Positions 23,930 through 37,544 of a stretch of DNA of 64,000 nt are shown here, piece after piece (the stretch's first letter is position 1; each line of letters opens with the position of its first letter). Made by a program: the position numbers and the translations under genes. The notes beneath the pieces were generated by a model. That model was not told the origin of the DNA, made no database searches, and was given only the letters and a program-made list of their open reading frames with translations. The DNA lies in the NCBI GenBank assembly GCA_033782935.1, contig JAWQEG010001240.1, forward strand, positions 186,001-250,000, written 5' to 3'. The stretch is from Petrolisthes cinctipes (lineage: Eukaryota; Arthropoda; Malacostraca; Decapoda; Porcellanidae).

Positions 23930-26039
23930 TGTTAGAGTATTTTCAAAATACATGCTCAAAACATACTGAAAATCGATCTTTTAGGTGCACAAAAGTCGAT
24001 ATGTGCATGCATCTTCAGTACCCGTTTATATCTCAAATTCAGGCTCAAAACACCCGAAAATTCAATATTTTGGGGTCCCAAAAGCAATCTGTACATGCCT
24101 ACTCAGTGTTAGAGTATTTTCAAAATACAGGCCCAAAACATGCTGAAAATCGATATTTTAGATGCCCAAAGTCAATATGTGCATGTATCTTCTGTACCCG
24201 TTTATATCTCAAATTCAGGCTCAAAACACCCGAAAATTCAATATTTCGGGGTCCCAGAAGCAATCTGTACAGTGCTAGAATATTTTCAAAATATAGGCTA
24301 AAAACATGCTAAAAATCGATCTTTTAGGTGCCAAAAAGTCGATATCTCAAATTCAGTCCCAAAACACCCGAAAATTCGATATTTAGAGGTCCCAGAAGGT
24401 ATCTGTACATGCCTACTCCGTGTTAGAGTATTTTCAAAATACAGGCCAAAAACATACTGAAAATCGATCTTTTAGGTGCCCAAAAGTCGATATGTGCATA
24501 CATCTTCTGTACCCGTTTATATCTCAAATTCTGGCCCTAAACACCTGAAAATTCGATATTTTGGGGTCCCAGAAGCGATCTGTACATGCCTACTCCGTGT
24601 TAGAGTATTTTCAAAATTCAGGCCCAAAACATGCTGAAAATCGATATTTCTGGTGCCCAAAGTCAATATGTGCATGTATCTTCTGTACCCGTTTATATCT
24701 CAAATTCAGGCTCAAAACACCCGAAAATTCAATATTTTGGGGTCCCAGAAGCAATCTGTGCATGCCTACTCAGTGCTAAAATATTTTAAAAATATAGGCT
24801 AAAAACATGCTAAAAATCGATCTTTTAGGTGACAAAAAGTCGATATCTCAAATTCAGTCCCAAAACACCCGAAAATTCGATATTTAGGGGTCCCAGAAGC
24901 GATCTGTACATGCCTACTCCGTATTAGAGTATTTTCAAAATACATGCTCAAAACATACTGAAAATCGATCTTTTAGGTGCACAAAAGTCGATATGTGCAT
25001 GCATCTTCAGTACCCGTTTATATCTCAAATTCAGGCTCAAAAGACCCGAAAATTCGATATTTTGGGGTCCCAGAAGCGATCTGTACATGCCTACTCAGTG
25101 TTAGAGTATTTTCAAAATTCAGGCGCAAAACATGCTGAAAATCGATATTTTTGGTGCCCAAAGTCAATATGTGCATGTATCTTCTGTACCCGTTTATATC
25201 TCAAATTCAGGCTCAAAACACCCGAAAATTCAATATTTTGGGGTCCCAGAAGCAATCTGTACATGCCTACACAGTGCTAGAATATTTTCAAAATATAGGC
25301 TAAAAACATGCTAAAAATCGACATTTTAGGTGCCAAAAAATCGATATCTCAAATTCAGTCCCAAAACACCCGAAAATTCGATATTTAGAGGTCCCAGAAG
25401 GTATCTGCACATGCCTACTCCGTGTTAGAGTATTTTCAAAATTCAAGCCAAAAACATACTGAAAATCGATCTTTTAGGTGCCCAAAAGTCGATATGTGCA
25501 TGCATCTTCTGTACCCGTTTATATCTCAAATTCTGGCCCTAAACACCCGAAAATTCGATATTTTGGGGTCCCAGAAGCGATCTGTACATGCCTACTCAGT
25601 GTTAGAGTATTTTTAAAATACAGGCCCAAAACATGCTGAAAATCGATATTTTAGATGCCCAAAGTCAATATGTGCATGTATCTTCTGTACACGTTTATAT
25701 CTCAAATTCAGGCTCAAAACACCCGAAAATTCAATATTTTGGGGTCCCAGAAGCAATCTGTACAGTGCTAGAATATTTTCAAAATATAGGCTAAAAACAT
25801 GCTAAAAATCGATCTTTTAGGTGCCAAAAAGTCGATATCTCAAATTCAGTCCCAAAACACCCGAAAATTCGATATTTAGGGGTCCCAGAAGCGATCTGTA
25901 CATGCCTACTCCGTGTTAGAGTATTTTCAAAATACATGCTCAAAACATACTGAAAATCGATCTTTTAGGTGCACAAAAGTCGATATGTGCATGCATCTTC
26001 AGTACCCGTTTATATCTCAAATTCAGGCTCAAAACACCC

Positions 26040-26925
26040 GAAAATTCGATATTTTGGGGTCCCAGAAGCGATCTGTACATGCCTACTCCGTGTTAGAGTA
26101 TTTTCAAAATTCAGGCCCAAAACATGCTGAAAATCGATATTTTAGATGCCCAAAGTCAATGTGTGCATGTATCTTCTGTACCCGTTTATATCTCAAATTC
26201 AGGCTCAAAACACCCGAAAATTCAATATTTTGGGGTCCCAGAAGCAATCTGTACATGCCTACTCAGTGCTAGAATATTTTCAAAATATAGGCTAAAAACA
26301 TGCTAAAAATCGATATTTTAGATGCCCAAAGACAATATGTGCATGTATCTTCTGTACCCGTTTATATCTCAAATTCAGGATCAAAACACCCGAAAATTCA
26401 ATATTTTGGGGTCCCAGAAGCAATCTGTACATGCCTACACAGTGCTAGAATATTTTCAAAATATAGGCTAAAAACATGCTAAAAATCGATCTTCTAGGTG
26501 CCAAAAAGTCGATATCTCAAATTCAGTCCCAAACACCCGAAAATTCGATATTTAGGGGTCCCAGAAGCGATCTGTACATGCCTACTCTGTGTTAGAGTAT
26601 TTTCAAAATACATGCTCAAATCATACTGAAAATCGATCTTTTAGGTGCACTAAAGTCGATATGTGCATGCATCTTCAGTACACGTTTATATCTCAAATTC
26701 AGGCTCAAAACACCCGAAAATTCAATATTTTGGGGTCCCAGAAGCAATCTGTACATGCCTACTCCGTGTTAGAGTATTTTCAAAATTCAGGCCCAAAACA
26801 TGCTGAAAATCGATATTTTTGGTGCCCAAAGTCAATATGTGCATGTATCTTCTGTACCTGTTTATATCTCAAATTCAGGCTCAAAACACCCGAAAATTCA
26901 ATATTTTGGGGTCCTAGAAGCAATC
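26040..26925 (+). repeat. ~0.9-kb duplicate, copy 1 (offset 1795)
   Basis: Rare markers shared at +1795: gatgcccaaagacaatatg, tactctgtgttagag, ctcaaatcatactg, gtgcactaaagtcg, gtacacgttt and gtacctgttt. A direct B-to-D' join gives two successive partial modules. Right limit near 26.93 kb. Confidence 0.82.
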
Positions 26926-27729
26926 TGTACATGCCTACTCAGTGCTAGAATATTTTCAAAATATAGGCTAAAAACATGCTAAAAATCGATATTTTAGATG
27001 CCCAAAGTCAATATGTGCATGTATCTTCTGTACCCGTTTATATCTCAAATTCAGGCTCAAAACACCCGAAAATTCAATATTTTGGGGTCCCAGAAGCAAT
27101 CTGTACAGTGCTAGAATATTTTCAAAATATAGGCTAAAAACATGCTAAAAATCGATCTTTTAGGTGCCAAAAAGTCGATATCTCAAATTCAGTCCCAAAA
27201 CACCCGAAAATTCGATATTTAGGGGTCCCAGAAGCGATCTGTACATGCCTACTCCGTGTTAGAGTATTTTCAAAATACATGCTCAAAACATACTGAAAAT
27301 CGATCTTTTAGGTGCACAAAAGTCGATATGTGCATGCATCTTCAGTACCCGTTTATATCTCAAATTCAGGCTCAAAACACCCGAAAATTCGATATTTTGG
27401 GGTCCCAGAAGCGATCTGTACATGCCTACTCCGTGTTAGAGTATTTTCAAAATTCAGGCCCAAAACATGCTGAAAATCGATATTTTTGGTGCCCAAAGTC
27501 AATATGTGCATGTATCTTCTGTACCCGTTTATATCTCAAATTCAGGCTCAAAACACCCGAAAATTCAATATTTTGGGGTCCCAGAAGCAATCTGTACATG
27601 CCTACACAGTGCTAGAATATTTTCAAAATATAGGCTAAAAACATGCTAAAAATCGACATTTTAGGCGCCAAAAAATCGATATCTCAAATTCAGTCCCAAA
27701 ACACCCGAAAATTCGATATTTAGAGGTCC

Positions 27730-27735
27730 CAGTAT
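27730..27735 (+). other. 33-bp deletion junction, copy 1 of 6
   Basis: gaggtcccagtattttc fuses the end of B2 to the head of C; 33 bp starting aaggtatctgtacatg are lost. ag sits at both edges. B+C spans 27610-27885, 276 bp, because this copy also has a second, 16-bp deletion. Confidence 0.88.
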
Positions 27736-27787
27736 TTTCAAAATACAGGCCAAAAACATACTGAAAATCGATCTTTCAGGTGCCCAA

Positions 27788-27795
27788 AAGTCTTC
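27788..27795 (+). other. 16-bp deletion in C first half
   Basis: cccaaaagtcttctgtaccc lacks the 16 bp gatatgtgcatgcatc, flanked by tc. It is found only here, in the same monomer as a 33-bp deletion, and overlaps the 29-bp segment missing in B. Confidence 0.85.
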
Positions 27796-27834
27796 TGTAC
27801 CCGTTTATATCTCAAATTCTGTCCCTAAACACCC

Positions 27835-28720
27835 TAAAATTCGATATTTTGGGGTCCCAGAAGCGATCTGTACATGCCTACTCCGTGTTAGAGTATTTTC
27901 AAAATTCAGGCCCAAAACATGCTGAAAATCGATATTTTAGATGCCCAAAGTCAATATGTGCATGTATCTTCTGTACCCGTTTATATCTCAAATTCAGGCT
28001 CAAAACACCCGAAAATTCAATATTTTGGGGTCCCAGAAGCAATCTGTACATGCCTACTCAGTGCTAGAATATTTTCAAAATATAGGCTAAAAACATGCTA
28101 AAAATCGATATTTTAGATGCCCAAAGACAATATGTGCATGTATCTTCTGTACCCGTTTATATCTCAAATTCAGGCTCAAAACACCCGAAAATTCAATATT
28201 TTGGGGTCCCAGAAGCAATCTGTACATGCCTACACAGTGCTAGAATATTTTCAAAATATAGGCTAAAAACATGCTAAAAATCGATCTTCTAGGTGCCAAA
28301 AAGTCGATATCTCAAATTCAGTCCCAAACACCCGAAAATTCGATATTTAGGGGTCCCAGAAGCGATCTGTACATGCCTACTCTGTGTTAGAGTATTTTCA
28401 AAATACATGCTCAAATCATACTGAAAATCGATCTTTTAGGTGCACTAAAGTCGATATGTGCATGCATCTTCAGTACACGTTTATATCTCAAATTCAGGCT
28501 CAAAACACCCGAAAATTCAATATTTTGGGGTCCCAGAAGCAATCTGTACATGCCTACTCCGTGTTAGAGTATTTTCAAAATTCAGGCCCAAAACATGCTG
28601 AAAATCGATATTTTTGGTGCCCAAAGTCAATATGTGCATGTATCTTCTGTACCTGTTTATATCTCAAATTCAGGCTCAAAACACCCGAAAATTCAATATT
28701 TTGGGGTCCCAGAAGCAATC
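27835..28720 (+). repeat. ~0.9-kb duplicate, copy 2
   Basis: Partner of 26040-26925 at +1795. A shorter third copy sharing the gacaatatg marker lies at about 33050-33560 (+5197 from here), where tactccgtg replaces tactctgtg at its right edge. Confidence 0.82.
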
Positions 28721-30335
28721 TGTACAGTGCTAGAATATTTTCAAAATATAGGCTAAAAACATGCTAAAAATCGATCTTTTAGGTGCCAAAAAGTCGATAT
28801 CTCAAATTCAGTCCCAAAACACCCGAAAATTCGATATTTAGGGGTCCCAGAAGCGATCTGTACATGCCTACTCCGTGTTAGAGTATTTTCAAAATACATG
28901 CTCAAAACATACTGAAAATCGATCTTTTAGGTGCACAAAAGTCGATATGTGCATGCATCTTCAGTACCCGTTTATATCTCAAATTCAGGCTCAAAACACC
29001 CGAAAATTCGATATTTTTGGGTCCCAGAAGCGATCTGTACATGCCTACTCCGTGTTAGAGTATTTTCAAAATTCAGGCCCAAAACATGCTGAAAATCGAT
29101 ATTTTTGGTGCCCAAAGTCAATATGTGCATGTATCTTCTGTACCCGTTTATATCTCAAATTCAGGCTCAAAACACCCGAAAATTCAATATTTTGGGGTCC
29201 CAGAAGCAATCTGTACATGCCTACACAGTGCTAGAATATTTTCAAAATATAGGCTAAAAACATGCTAAAAATCGACATTTTAGGCGCCAAAAAATCGATA
29301 TCTCAAATTCAGTCCCAAAACACCCGAAAATTCGATATTTAGAGGTCCCAGTATTTTCAAAATACAGGCCAAAAACATACTGAAAATCGATCTTTCAGGT
29401 GCCCAAAAGTCGATATGTGCATGCATCTTCTGTACCCGTTTATATCTCAAATTCTGGCCCTAAACACCCTAAAATTCGATATTTTGGGGTCCCAGAAGCG
29501 ATCTGTACATGCCTACACAGTGCTAGAATATTTTCAAAATATACGTTAAAAACATGCTAAGAATCGATATTATAGGTGCCAAAAAATCGATATCTCAAAT
29601 TCAGTCCCATAACACCCGAAAATTCGATATTTAGAGGTCCCAGAAGGTATCTGTACATGCCTACTCCGTGTTAGAGTATTTTCAAAATACAGGCCAAAAA
29701 CAAACTGAAAATCGATCTTTTAGGTGCACAAAAGTCGATATGTGCATGCATCTTCTGTACCCGTTTATATCTCAAATTCTGGCCCTAAACACCCGAAAAT
29801 TCGATATTTTGGGGTCCCAGAAGCGATCTGTACATGCCTACTCCGTGTTAGAGTATTTTCAAAATTCAGGCCCAAAACATGCTGAAAATCGATATTTTTG
29901 GTTAACAAAGTCAATATGTGCATGTATCTTCTGTACCCGTTTATATCTCAAATTCAGGCTCAAAAACACCCGAAAATTCAATATTTTGGGGTCCCAGAAG
30001 CAATCTGTACAGTGCTAGAATATTTTCAAAATATAGGCTAAAAACATGCTAAAAATCGATCTTTTAGGTGCCAAAAAGTCGATATCTCAAATTCAGTCCC
30101 AAAACACCCGAAAATTCGATATTTAGGGGTCCCAGAAGCGATCTGTACATGCCTACTCCGTGTTAGAGTATTTTCAAAATACATGCTCAAAACATACTGA
30201 AAATCGATCTTTTAGGTGCACAAAAGTCGATTTGTGCATGCATCTTCAGTACCCACTTATATCTCAAATTCAGGCTCAAAACACCCGAAAATTCAATATT
30301 TTGGGGTCCCAGAAGCAATCTGTACATGCCTACTC
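28560..30335 (+). repeat. 1776-bp tandem duplication, copy 1
   Basis: Shared with 30336-32111 at exactly +1776: gtacctgttt, tcgatatttttgggtccc, the 33-bp deletion junction, atacgttaaaaacatg, gctaagaatcgatattat, caaactgaaaatcg, tttttggttaacaaagtc and the single-base insertion ctcaaaaacacccg. Many shared rare states in under 2 kb make this one of the youngest duplications here. Confidence 0.9.
29349..29354 (+). other. 33-bp deletion junction, copy 2
   Basis: Same fusion as at 27730. B+C runs 29229-29520, 292 bp, exactly 325 minus 33. Confidence 0.88.
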
Positions 30336-32111
30336 CGTGTTAGAGTATTTTCAAAATTCAGGCCCAAAACATGCTGAAAATCGATATTTTTGGTGCCCAA
30401 AGTCAATATGTGCATGTATCTTCTGTACCTGTTTATATCTCAAATTCAGGCTCAAAACACCCGAAAATTCAATATTTTGGGGTCCCAGAAGCAATCTGTA
30501 CAGTGCTAGAATATTTTCAAAATATAGGCTAAAAACATGCTAAAAATCGATCTTTTAGGTGCCAAAAAGTCGATATCTCAAATTCAGTCCCAAAACACCC
30601 GAAAATTCGATATTTAGGGGTCCCAGAAGCGATCTGTACATGCCTACTCCGTGTTAGAGTATTTTCAAAATACATGCTCAAAACATACTGAAAATCGATC
30701 TTTTAGGTGCACAAAAGTCGATATGTGCATGCATCTTCAGTACCCGTTTATATCTCAAATTCAGGCTCAAAACACCCGAAAATTCGATATTTTTGGGTCC
30801 CAGAAGCGATCTGTACATGCCTACTCCGTGTTAGAGTATTTTCAAAATTCAGGCCCAAAACATGCTGAAAATCGATATTTTTGGTGCCCAAAGTCAATAT
30901 GTGCATGTATCTTCTGTACCCGTTTATATCTCAAATTCAGGCTCAAAACACCCGAAAATTCAATATTTTGGGGTCCCAGAAGCAATCTGTACATGCCTAC
31001 ACAGTGCTAGAATATTTTCAAAATATAGGCTAAAAACATGCTAAAAATCGACATTTTAGGCGCCAAAAAATCGATATCTCAAATTCAGTCCCAAAACACC
31101 CGAAAATTCGATATTTAGAGGTCCCAGTATTTTCAAAATACAGGCCAAAAACATACTGAAAATCGATCTTTCAGGTGCCCAAAAGTCGATATGTGCATGC
31201 ATCTTCTGTACCCGTTTATATCTCAAATTCTGGCCCTAAACACCCTAAAATTCGATATTTTGGGGTCCCAGAAGCGATCTGTACATGCCTACACAGTGCT
31301 AGAATATTTTCAAAATATACGTTAAAAACATGCTAAGAATCGATATTATAGGTGCCAAAAAATCGATATCTCAAATTCAGTCCCATAACACCCGAAAATT
31401 CGATATTTAGAGGTCCCAGAAGGTATCTGTACATGCCTACTCCGTGTTAGAGTATTTTCAAAATACAGGCCAAAAACAAACTGAAAATCGATCTTTTAGG
31501 TGCACAAAAGTCGATATGTGCATGCATCTTCTGTACCCGTTTATATCTCAAATTCTGGCCCTAAACACCCGAAAATTCGATATTTTGGGGTCCCAGAAGC
31601 GATCTGTACATGCCTACTCCGTGTTAGAGTATTTTCAAAATTCAGGCCCAAAACATGCTGAAAATCGATATTTTTGGTTAACAAAGTCAATATGTGCATG
31701 TATCTTCTGTACCCGTTTATATCTCAAATTCAGGCTCAAAAACACCCGAAAATTCAATATTTTGGGGTCCCAGAAGCAATCTGTACAGTGCTAGAATATT
31801 TTCAAAATATAGGCTAAAAACATGCTAAAAATCGATCTTTTAGGTGCCAAAAAGTCGATATCTCAAATTCAGTCCCAAAACACCCGAAAATTCGATATTT
31901 AGGGGTCCCAGAAGCGATCTGTACATGCCTACTCCGTGTTAGAGTATTTTCAAAATACATGCTCAAAACATACTGAAAATCGATCTTTTAGGTGCACAAA
32001 AGTCGATTTGTGCATGCATCTTCAGTACCCACTTATATCTCAAATTCAGGCTCAAAACACCCGAAAATTCAATATTTTGGGGTCCCAGAAGCAATCTGTA
32101 CATGCCTACTC
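30336..32111 (+). repeat. 1776-bp tandem duplication, copy 2
   Basis: Adjacent copy. The variant gtcgatttgtgc with cccacttatatc appears near 30230/32005/34940, tying the edge of this copy to the next one. Similarity breaks at about 32110 (tactcagtg here, tactccgtg in copy 1). Confidence 0.9.
31125..31130 (+). other. 33-bp deletion junction, copy 3
   Basis: Same fusion, 1776 bp from copy 2, so spread by the tandem duplication. Confidence 0.88.
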
Positions 32112-32909
32112 AGTGTTAGAGTATTTTCAAAATACAGGCCCAAAACATGCTGAAAATCGATATTTTAGATGCCCAAAGTCAATATGTGCATGTATCTTCT
32201 GTACCCGTTTATATCTCAAATTCACGCTCAAAACACCCGAAAATTCAATATTTTGGGGTCCCAGAAGCAATCTGTACATGCCTACTCAGTGCTAGAATAT
32301 TTTCAAAATATAGGCTAAAAACATGCTAAAAATCGATCTTTTAGGTGCCAAAAAGTCGATATCTCAAATTCAGTCCCAAAACACCCGAAAATTCGATATT
32401 TAGAGGTCCCAGAAGGTATCTGTACATGCCTACTCCGTGTTAGAGTATTTTCAAAATACAGGCCAAAAACATACTGAAAATCGATCTTTTAGGTGCCCAA
32501 AAGTCGATATGTGCATGCATCTTCTGTACCCGTTTATATCTCAAATTCTGGCCCTAAACACCATAAAATACGATATTTTGGGGTCCCAGAAGCGATCTGT
32601 ACATGCCTACTCCGTGTTAGAGTATTTTCAAAATTCAGGCCCAAAACATGCTGAAAATCGATATTTTTGGTGCCCAAAGTCAATATGTGCATGTATCTTC
32701 TGTACCCGTTTATATCTCAAATTCAGGCTCAAAACACCCGAAAATTCAATATTATGGGGTCCCAGAAGCAATCTGTACATGCCTACACAGTGCTAGAATA
32801 TTTTCAAAATATAGGCTAAAAACATGCTAAAAATCGACATTTTAGTCGCCAAAAAATCGATATCTCAAATTCAGTCCCAAAACACCCGAAAATTCGATAT
32901 TTAGAGGTC

Positions 32910-32915
32910 CCAGTA
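32910..32915 (+). other. 33-bp deletion junction, copy 4
   Basis: Same fusion; its B has the private variant ttttagtcgcc. Confidence 0.86.
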
Positions 32916-33049
32916 TTTTCAAAATACAGGCCAAAAACATACTGAAAATCGATCTTTCAGGTGCCCAAAAGTCGATATGTGCATGCATCTTCTGTACCCG
33001 TTTATATCTCAAATTCTGGCCCTAAACACCCTAAAATTCGATATTTTGG

Positions 33050-33560
33050 GGTCCCAGAAGCGATCTGTACATGCCTACTCCGTGTTAGAGTATTTTCAAA
33101 ATTCAGCCCCAAAACATGCTGAAAATCGATATTTTAGATGCCCAAAGTCAATATGTGCATGTATCTTCTGTACCCGTTTATATCTCAAATTCAGGCTCAA
33201 AACACCCGAAAATTCAATATTTTGGGGTCCCAGAAGCAATCTGTACATGCCTACTCAGTGCTAGAATATTTTCAAAATATAGGCTAAAAACATGCTAAAA
33301 ATCGATATTTTAGATGCCCAAAGACAATATGTGCATGTATCTTCTGTACCCGTTTATATCTCAAATTCAGGCTCAAAACACCCGAAAATTCAATATTTTG
33401 GGGTCCCAGAAGCAATCTGTACATGCCTACACAGTGCTAGAATATTTTCAAAATATAGGCTAAAAACATGCTAAAAATCGATCTTCTAGGTGCCAAAAAG
33501 TCGATATCTCAAATTCAGTCCCAAACACCCGAAAATTCGATATTTAGGGGTCCCAGAAGC
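33050..33560 (+). repeat. Third, partial copy of the gacaatatg block
   Basis: Matches about 27.85-28.36 kb at +5197, including gatgcccaaagacaatatg near 33311 and gatcttctagg. One private change, ttcagccccaaaac. Confidence 0.75.
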
Positions 33561-34975
33561 GATCTGTACATGCCTACTCCGTGTTAGAGTATTTTCAAAA
33601 TACATGCTCAAAACATACTGAAAATCGATCTTTTAGGTGCACAAAAGTCGATATGTGCATGCATCTTCAGTACCCGTTTATATCTCAAATTCAGGCTCAA
33701 AACACCCGAAAATTCGATATTTTGGGGTCCCAGAAGCGATCTGTACATGCCTACTCCGTGTTAGAGTATTTTCAAAATTCAGGCCCAAAACAAGCTGAAA
33801 ATCGATATTTTTGGTGCCCAAAGTCAATATGTGCATGTATCTTCTGTACCCGTTTATATCTCAAATTCAGGCTCAAAACACCCGAAAATTCAATATTTTG
33901 GGGTCCCAGAAGCAATCTGTACATGCCTACACAGTGCTAGAATATTTTCAAAATATAGGCTAAAAACATGCTAAAAATCGACATTTTAGGCGCCAAAAAA
34001 TCGATATCTCAAATTCAGTCCCAAAACACCCGAAAATTCGATATTTAGAGGTCCCAGTATTTTCAAAATACAGGCCAAAAACATACTGAAAATCGATCTT
34101 TCAGGTGCCCAAAAGTCGATATGTGCATGCATCTTCTGTACCCGTTTATATCTCAAATTCTGGCCCTAAACACCCTAAAATTCGATATTTTGGGGTCCCA
34201 GAAGCGATCTGTACATGCCTACACAGTGCTAGAATATTTTCAAATTATACGTTAAAAACATGCTAAGAATCGATATTATAGGTGCCAAAAAATCGATATC
34301 TCAAATTCAGTCCCATAACACCCGAAAACTCGATATTTAGAGGTCCCAGAAGGTATCTGTACATGCCTACTCCGTGTTAGAGTATTTTCAAAATACAGGC
34401 CAAAAACAAACTGAAAATCGATCTTTTAGGTGCACAAAAGTCGATATGTGCATGCATCTTCTGTACCCGTTTATATCTCAAATTCTGGCCCTAAACACCC
34501 GAAAATTCGATATTTTGGGGTCCCAGAAGCGATCTGTACATGCCTACTCCGTGTTAGAGTATTTTCAAAATTCAGGCCCAAAACATGCTGAAAATCGATA
34601 TTTTTGGTTAACAAAGTCAATATGTGCATGTATCTTCTGTACCCGTTTATATCTCAAATTCAGGCTCAAAAACACCCGAAAATTCAATGTTTTGGGGTCC
34701 CAGAAGCAATCTGTACAGTGCTAGAATATTTTCAAAATATAGGCTAAAAACATGCTAAAAATCGATCTTTTAGGTGCCAAAAAGTCGATATCTCAAATTC
34801 AGTCCCAAAACACCCGAAAATTCGATATTTAGGGGTCCCAGAAGCGATCTGTACATGCCTACTCCGTGTTAGAGTATTTTCAAAATACATGCTCAAAACA
34901 TACTGAAAATCGATCTTTTAGGTGCACAAAAGTCGATTTGTGCATGCATCTTCAGTACCCACTTATATCTCAAAT
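33485..34975 (+). repeat. Third copy of the gttaacaaag block (offset 2930)
   Basis: Matches about 30.56-32.05 kb at +2930, including the 33-bp deletion junction at 34056, atacgttaaaaacatg, tttttggttaacaaagtc and ctcaaaaacacccg. Private changes: caaattatacg, aaaactcgatatt, ttcaatgttttgg and caaacaagctg. Confidence 0.85.
34055..34060 (+). other. 33-bp deletion junction, copy 5
   Basis: Same fusion, +2930 from copy 3. Confidence 0.86.
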
Positions 34976-37544
34976 TCACGCTCAAAACACCCGAAAATTC
35001 AATATTTTGGGGTCCCAGAAGCAATCTGTACATGCCTACTCAGTGCTAGAATATTTTCAAAATATAGGCTAAAAACATGCTAAAAATCGATCTTTTAGGT
35101 GCCAAAAAGTCGATATCTCAAATTCAGTCCCAAAACACCCGAAAATTCGATATTTAGAGGTCCCAGAAGGTATCTGTACATGCCTACTCCGTGTTAGAGT
35201 ATTTTCAAAATACAGGCCAAAAACATACTGAAAATCGATCTTTTAGGTGCCCAAAAGTCGATATGTGCATGCATCTTCTGTACCCGTTTATATCTCAAAT
35301 TCTGGCCCTAAACACCCGAAAATTCGATATTTTGGGGTCCCAGAAGCGATCTGTACATGCCTACTCCGTGTTAGAGTATTTTCAAAATTCAGGCCCAAAA
35401 CATGCTGAAAATCGATATTTTTGGTGCCCAAAGTCAATATGTGCATGTATCTTCTGTACCCGTTTATATCTCAAATTCAGGCTCAAAACACCCGAAAATT
35501 CAATATTTTGGGGTCCCAGAAGCAATCTGTACATGCCTACTCAGTGCTAGAATATTTTCAAAATATAGGCTAAAAACATGCTAAAAATCGATCTTTTAGG
35601 TGCCAAAAAGTCGATATCTCAAATTCAGTCCCAAAACACCCGAAAATTCGATATGTAGGGGTCCCAGAAGCGATCTGTACATGCCTACTCCGTGTTAGAG
35701 TATTTTCAAAATACATGCTCAAAACATACTGAAAATCGATCTTTTAGGTGCACAAAAGTCGATATGTGCATGCATCTTCAGTACCCGTTTATATCTCAAA
35801 TTCAGGCTCAAAACACCCGAAAATTCAATATTTTGGGGTCCCAGAAGCAATCTGTACATGCCTACTCAGTGTTAGAGTATTTTCAAAATACAGGCCCAAA
35901 ACATGCTGAAAATCGATATTTTAGATGCCCAAAGTCAATATGTGCATGCATCTTCTGTACCCGTTTATATCTCGAATTCAGGCTCAAAACACCCGAAAAT
36001 TCAATATTTTGGGGTCCCAGAAGCAATCTGTACATGCCTACACAGTGCTAGAATATTTTCAAAATATAGGCTAAAAACATGCTAAAAATCGATATTATAG
36101 GTGCCAAAAAATCGATATCTCAAATTCAGTCCCATAACACCCGAAAATTCGATATTTAGAGGTCCCAGAAGGTATCTGTACATGCCTACTCCGTGTTAGA
36201 GTATTTTCAAAATACAGGCCAAAAACATACTGAAAATCGATCTTTTAGGTGCACAAAAGTCAATATGTGCATGCATCTTCTGTACCCGTTTATATCTCAA
36301 ATTCTGGCCCTAAACACCCGAAAATTCAATATTATGGGGTCCCAGAAGCAATCTGTACAGTGCTAGAATATTTTCAAAATATAGGCTAAAAACATGCTAA
36401 AAATCGATCTTTTAGGTGCCAAAAAGTCGATATCTCAAATTCAGTCCCAAAACACCCGAAAATTCGATTTTTAGGGGTCCCAGAAGCGATCTGTACATGC
36501 CTACTCCGTGTTAGAGTATTATTAAAAATACATGCTCAAAACATACTGAAAATCGATCTTTTAGGTGCACAAAAGTCGATATGTGCATGCATCTTCAGTA
36601 CCCGTTTATATCTCAAATTCAGGCTCAAAACACCCGAAAATTCAATATTTTGGGGTCCCAGAAGCAATCTGTACAGTGCTAGAATATTTTCAAAATATAG
36701 GCTAAAAACATGCTAAAAATCGAAATTTTAGGTGCCAAAAAATCGATATCTCAAATTCAGTTCCAAAACACCCGAAAATTCGATATTTAGAGGTCCCAGA
36801 AGGTATCTGTACATGCCTACTCCGTGTTAGAGAATTTTCAAAATACAGGCCAAAAACATACTGAAAATCGATCTTTTAGGTGCCCAAAAGTCGATATGTG
36901 CATGCATTTTCTGTACCCGTTTATATCTCAAATTCTGGCCCTAAACACCCGAAAATTCGATATTTTGTGGTCCCAGAAGCGATCTGTACATGCCTACTCC
37001 GTGTTAGAGTATTTTCAAAATTCATTCCCAAAACATACTGAAAATCGATATTTTAGATGCACAAAGTCAATATGTGCATGTATCTTCTGTACCCGTTTAT
37101 ATCTCAAATTTAGGCTCAAAACACCCGAAAATTCAATATTTTGGGGTCCCAGAAGCAATCTGTACATGCCTACTCAGTGTTAGAGTATTTTCAAAATACA
37201 GGCCCAAAACATGCTGAAAATCGATATTTTAGATGCCGAAAGTCAATATGTGCATGTATCTTCTGTACCCGTTTATATCTCAAATTCAGGCTCAAAACAC
37301 CCGAAAATTCAATATTTTGGGGTCCCAGAAGCAATCTGTACATGCCTACACAGTGCTAGAATATTTTCAAAATATAGGCTAAAAACATGCTAAAAATCGA
37401 CATTTTAGGTGCCAAAAAATTGATATCTCAAATTCAGTCCCAAAACACCCGAAAATTCGATATTTAGAGGTCCCAGAAGTTATCTGTACATGCCTACTCT
37501 GTGTTAGAGTATTTTCAAAATACAGGCCAAAAACATACTGAAAA

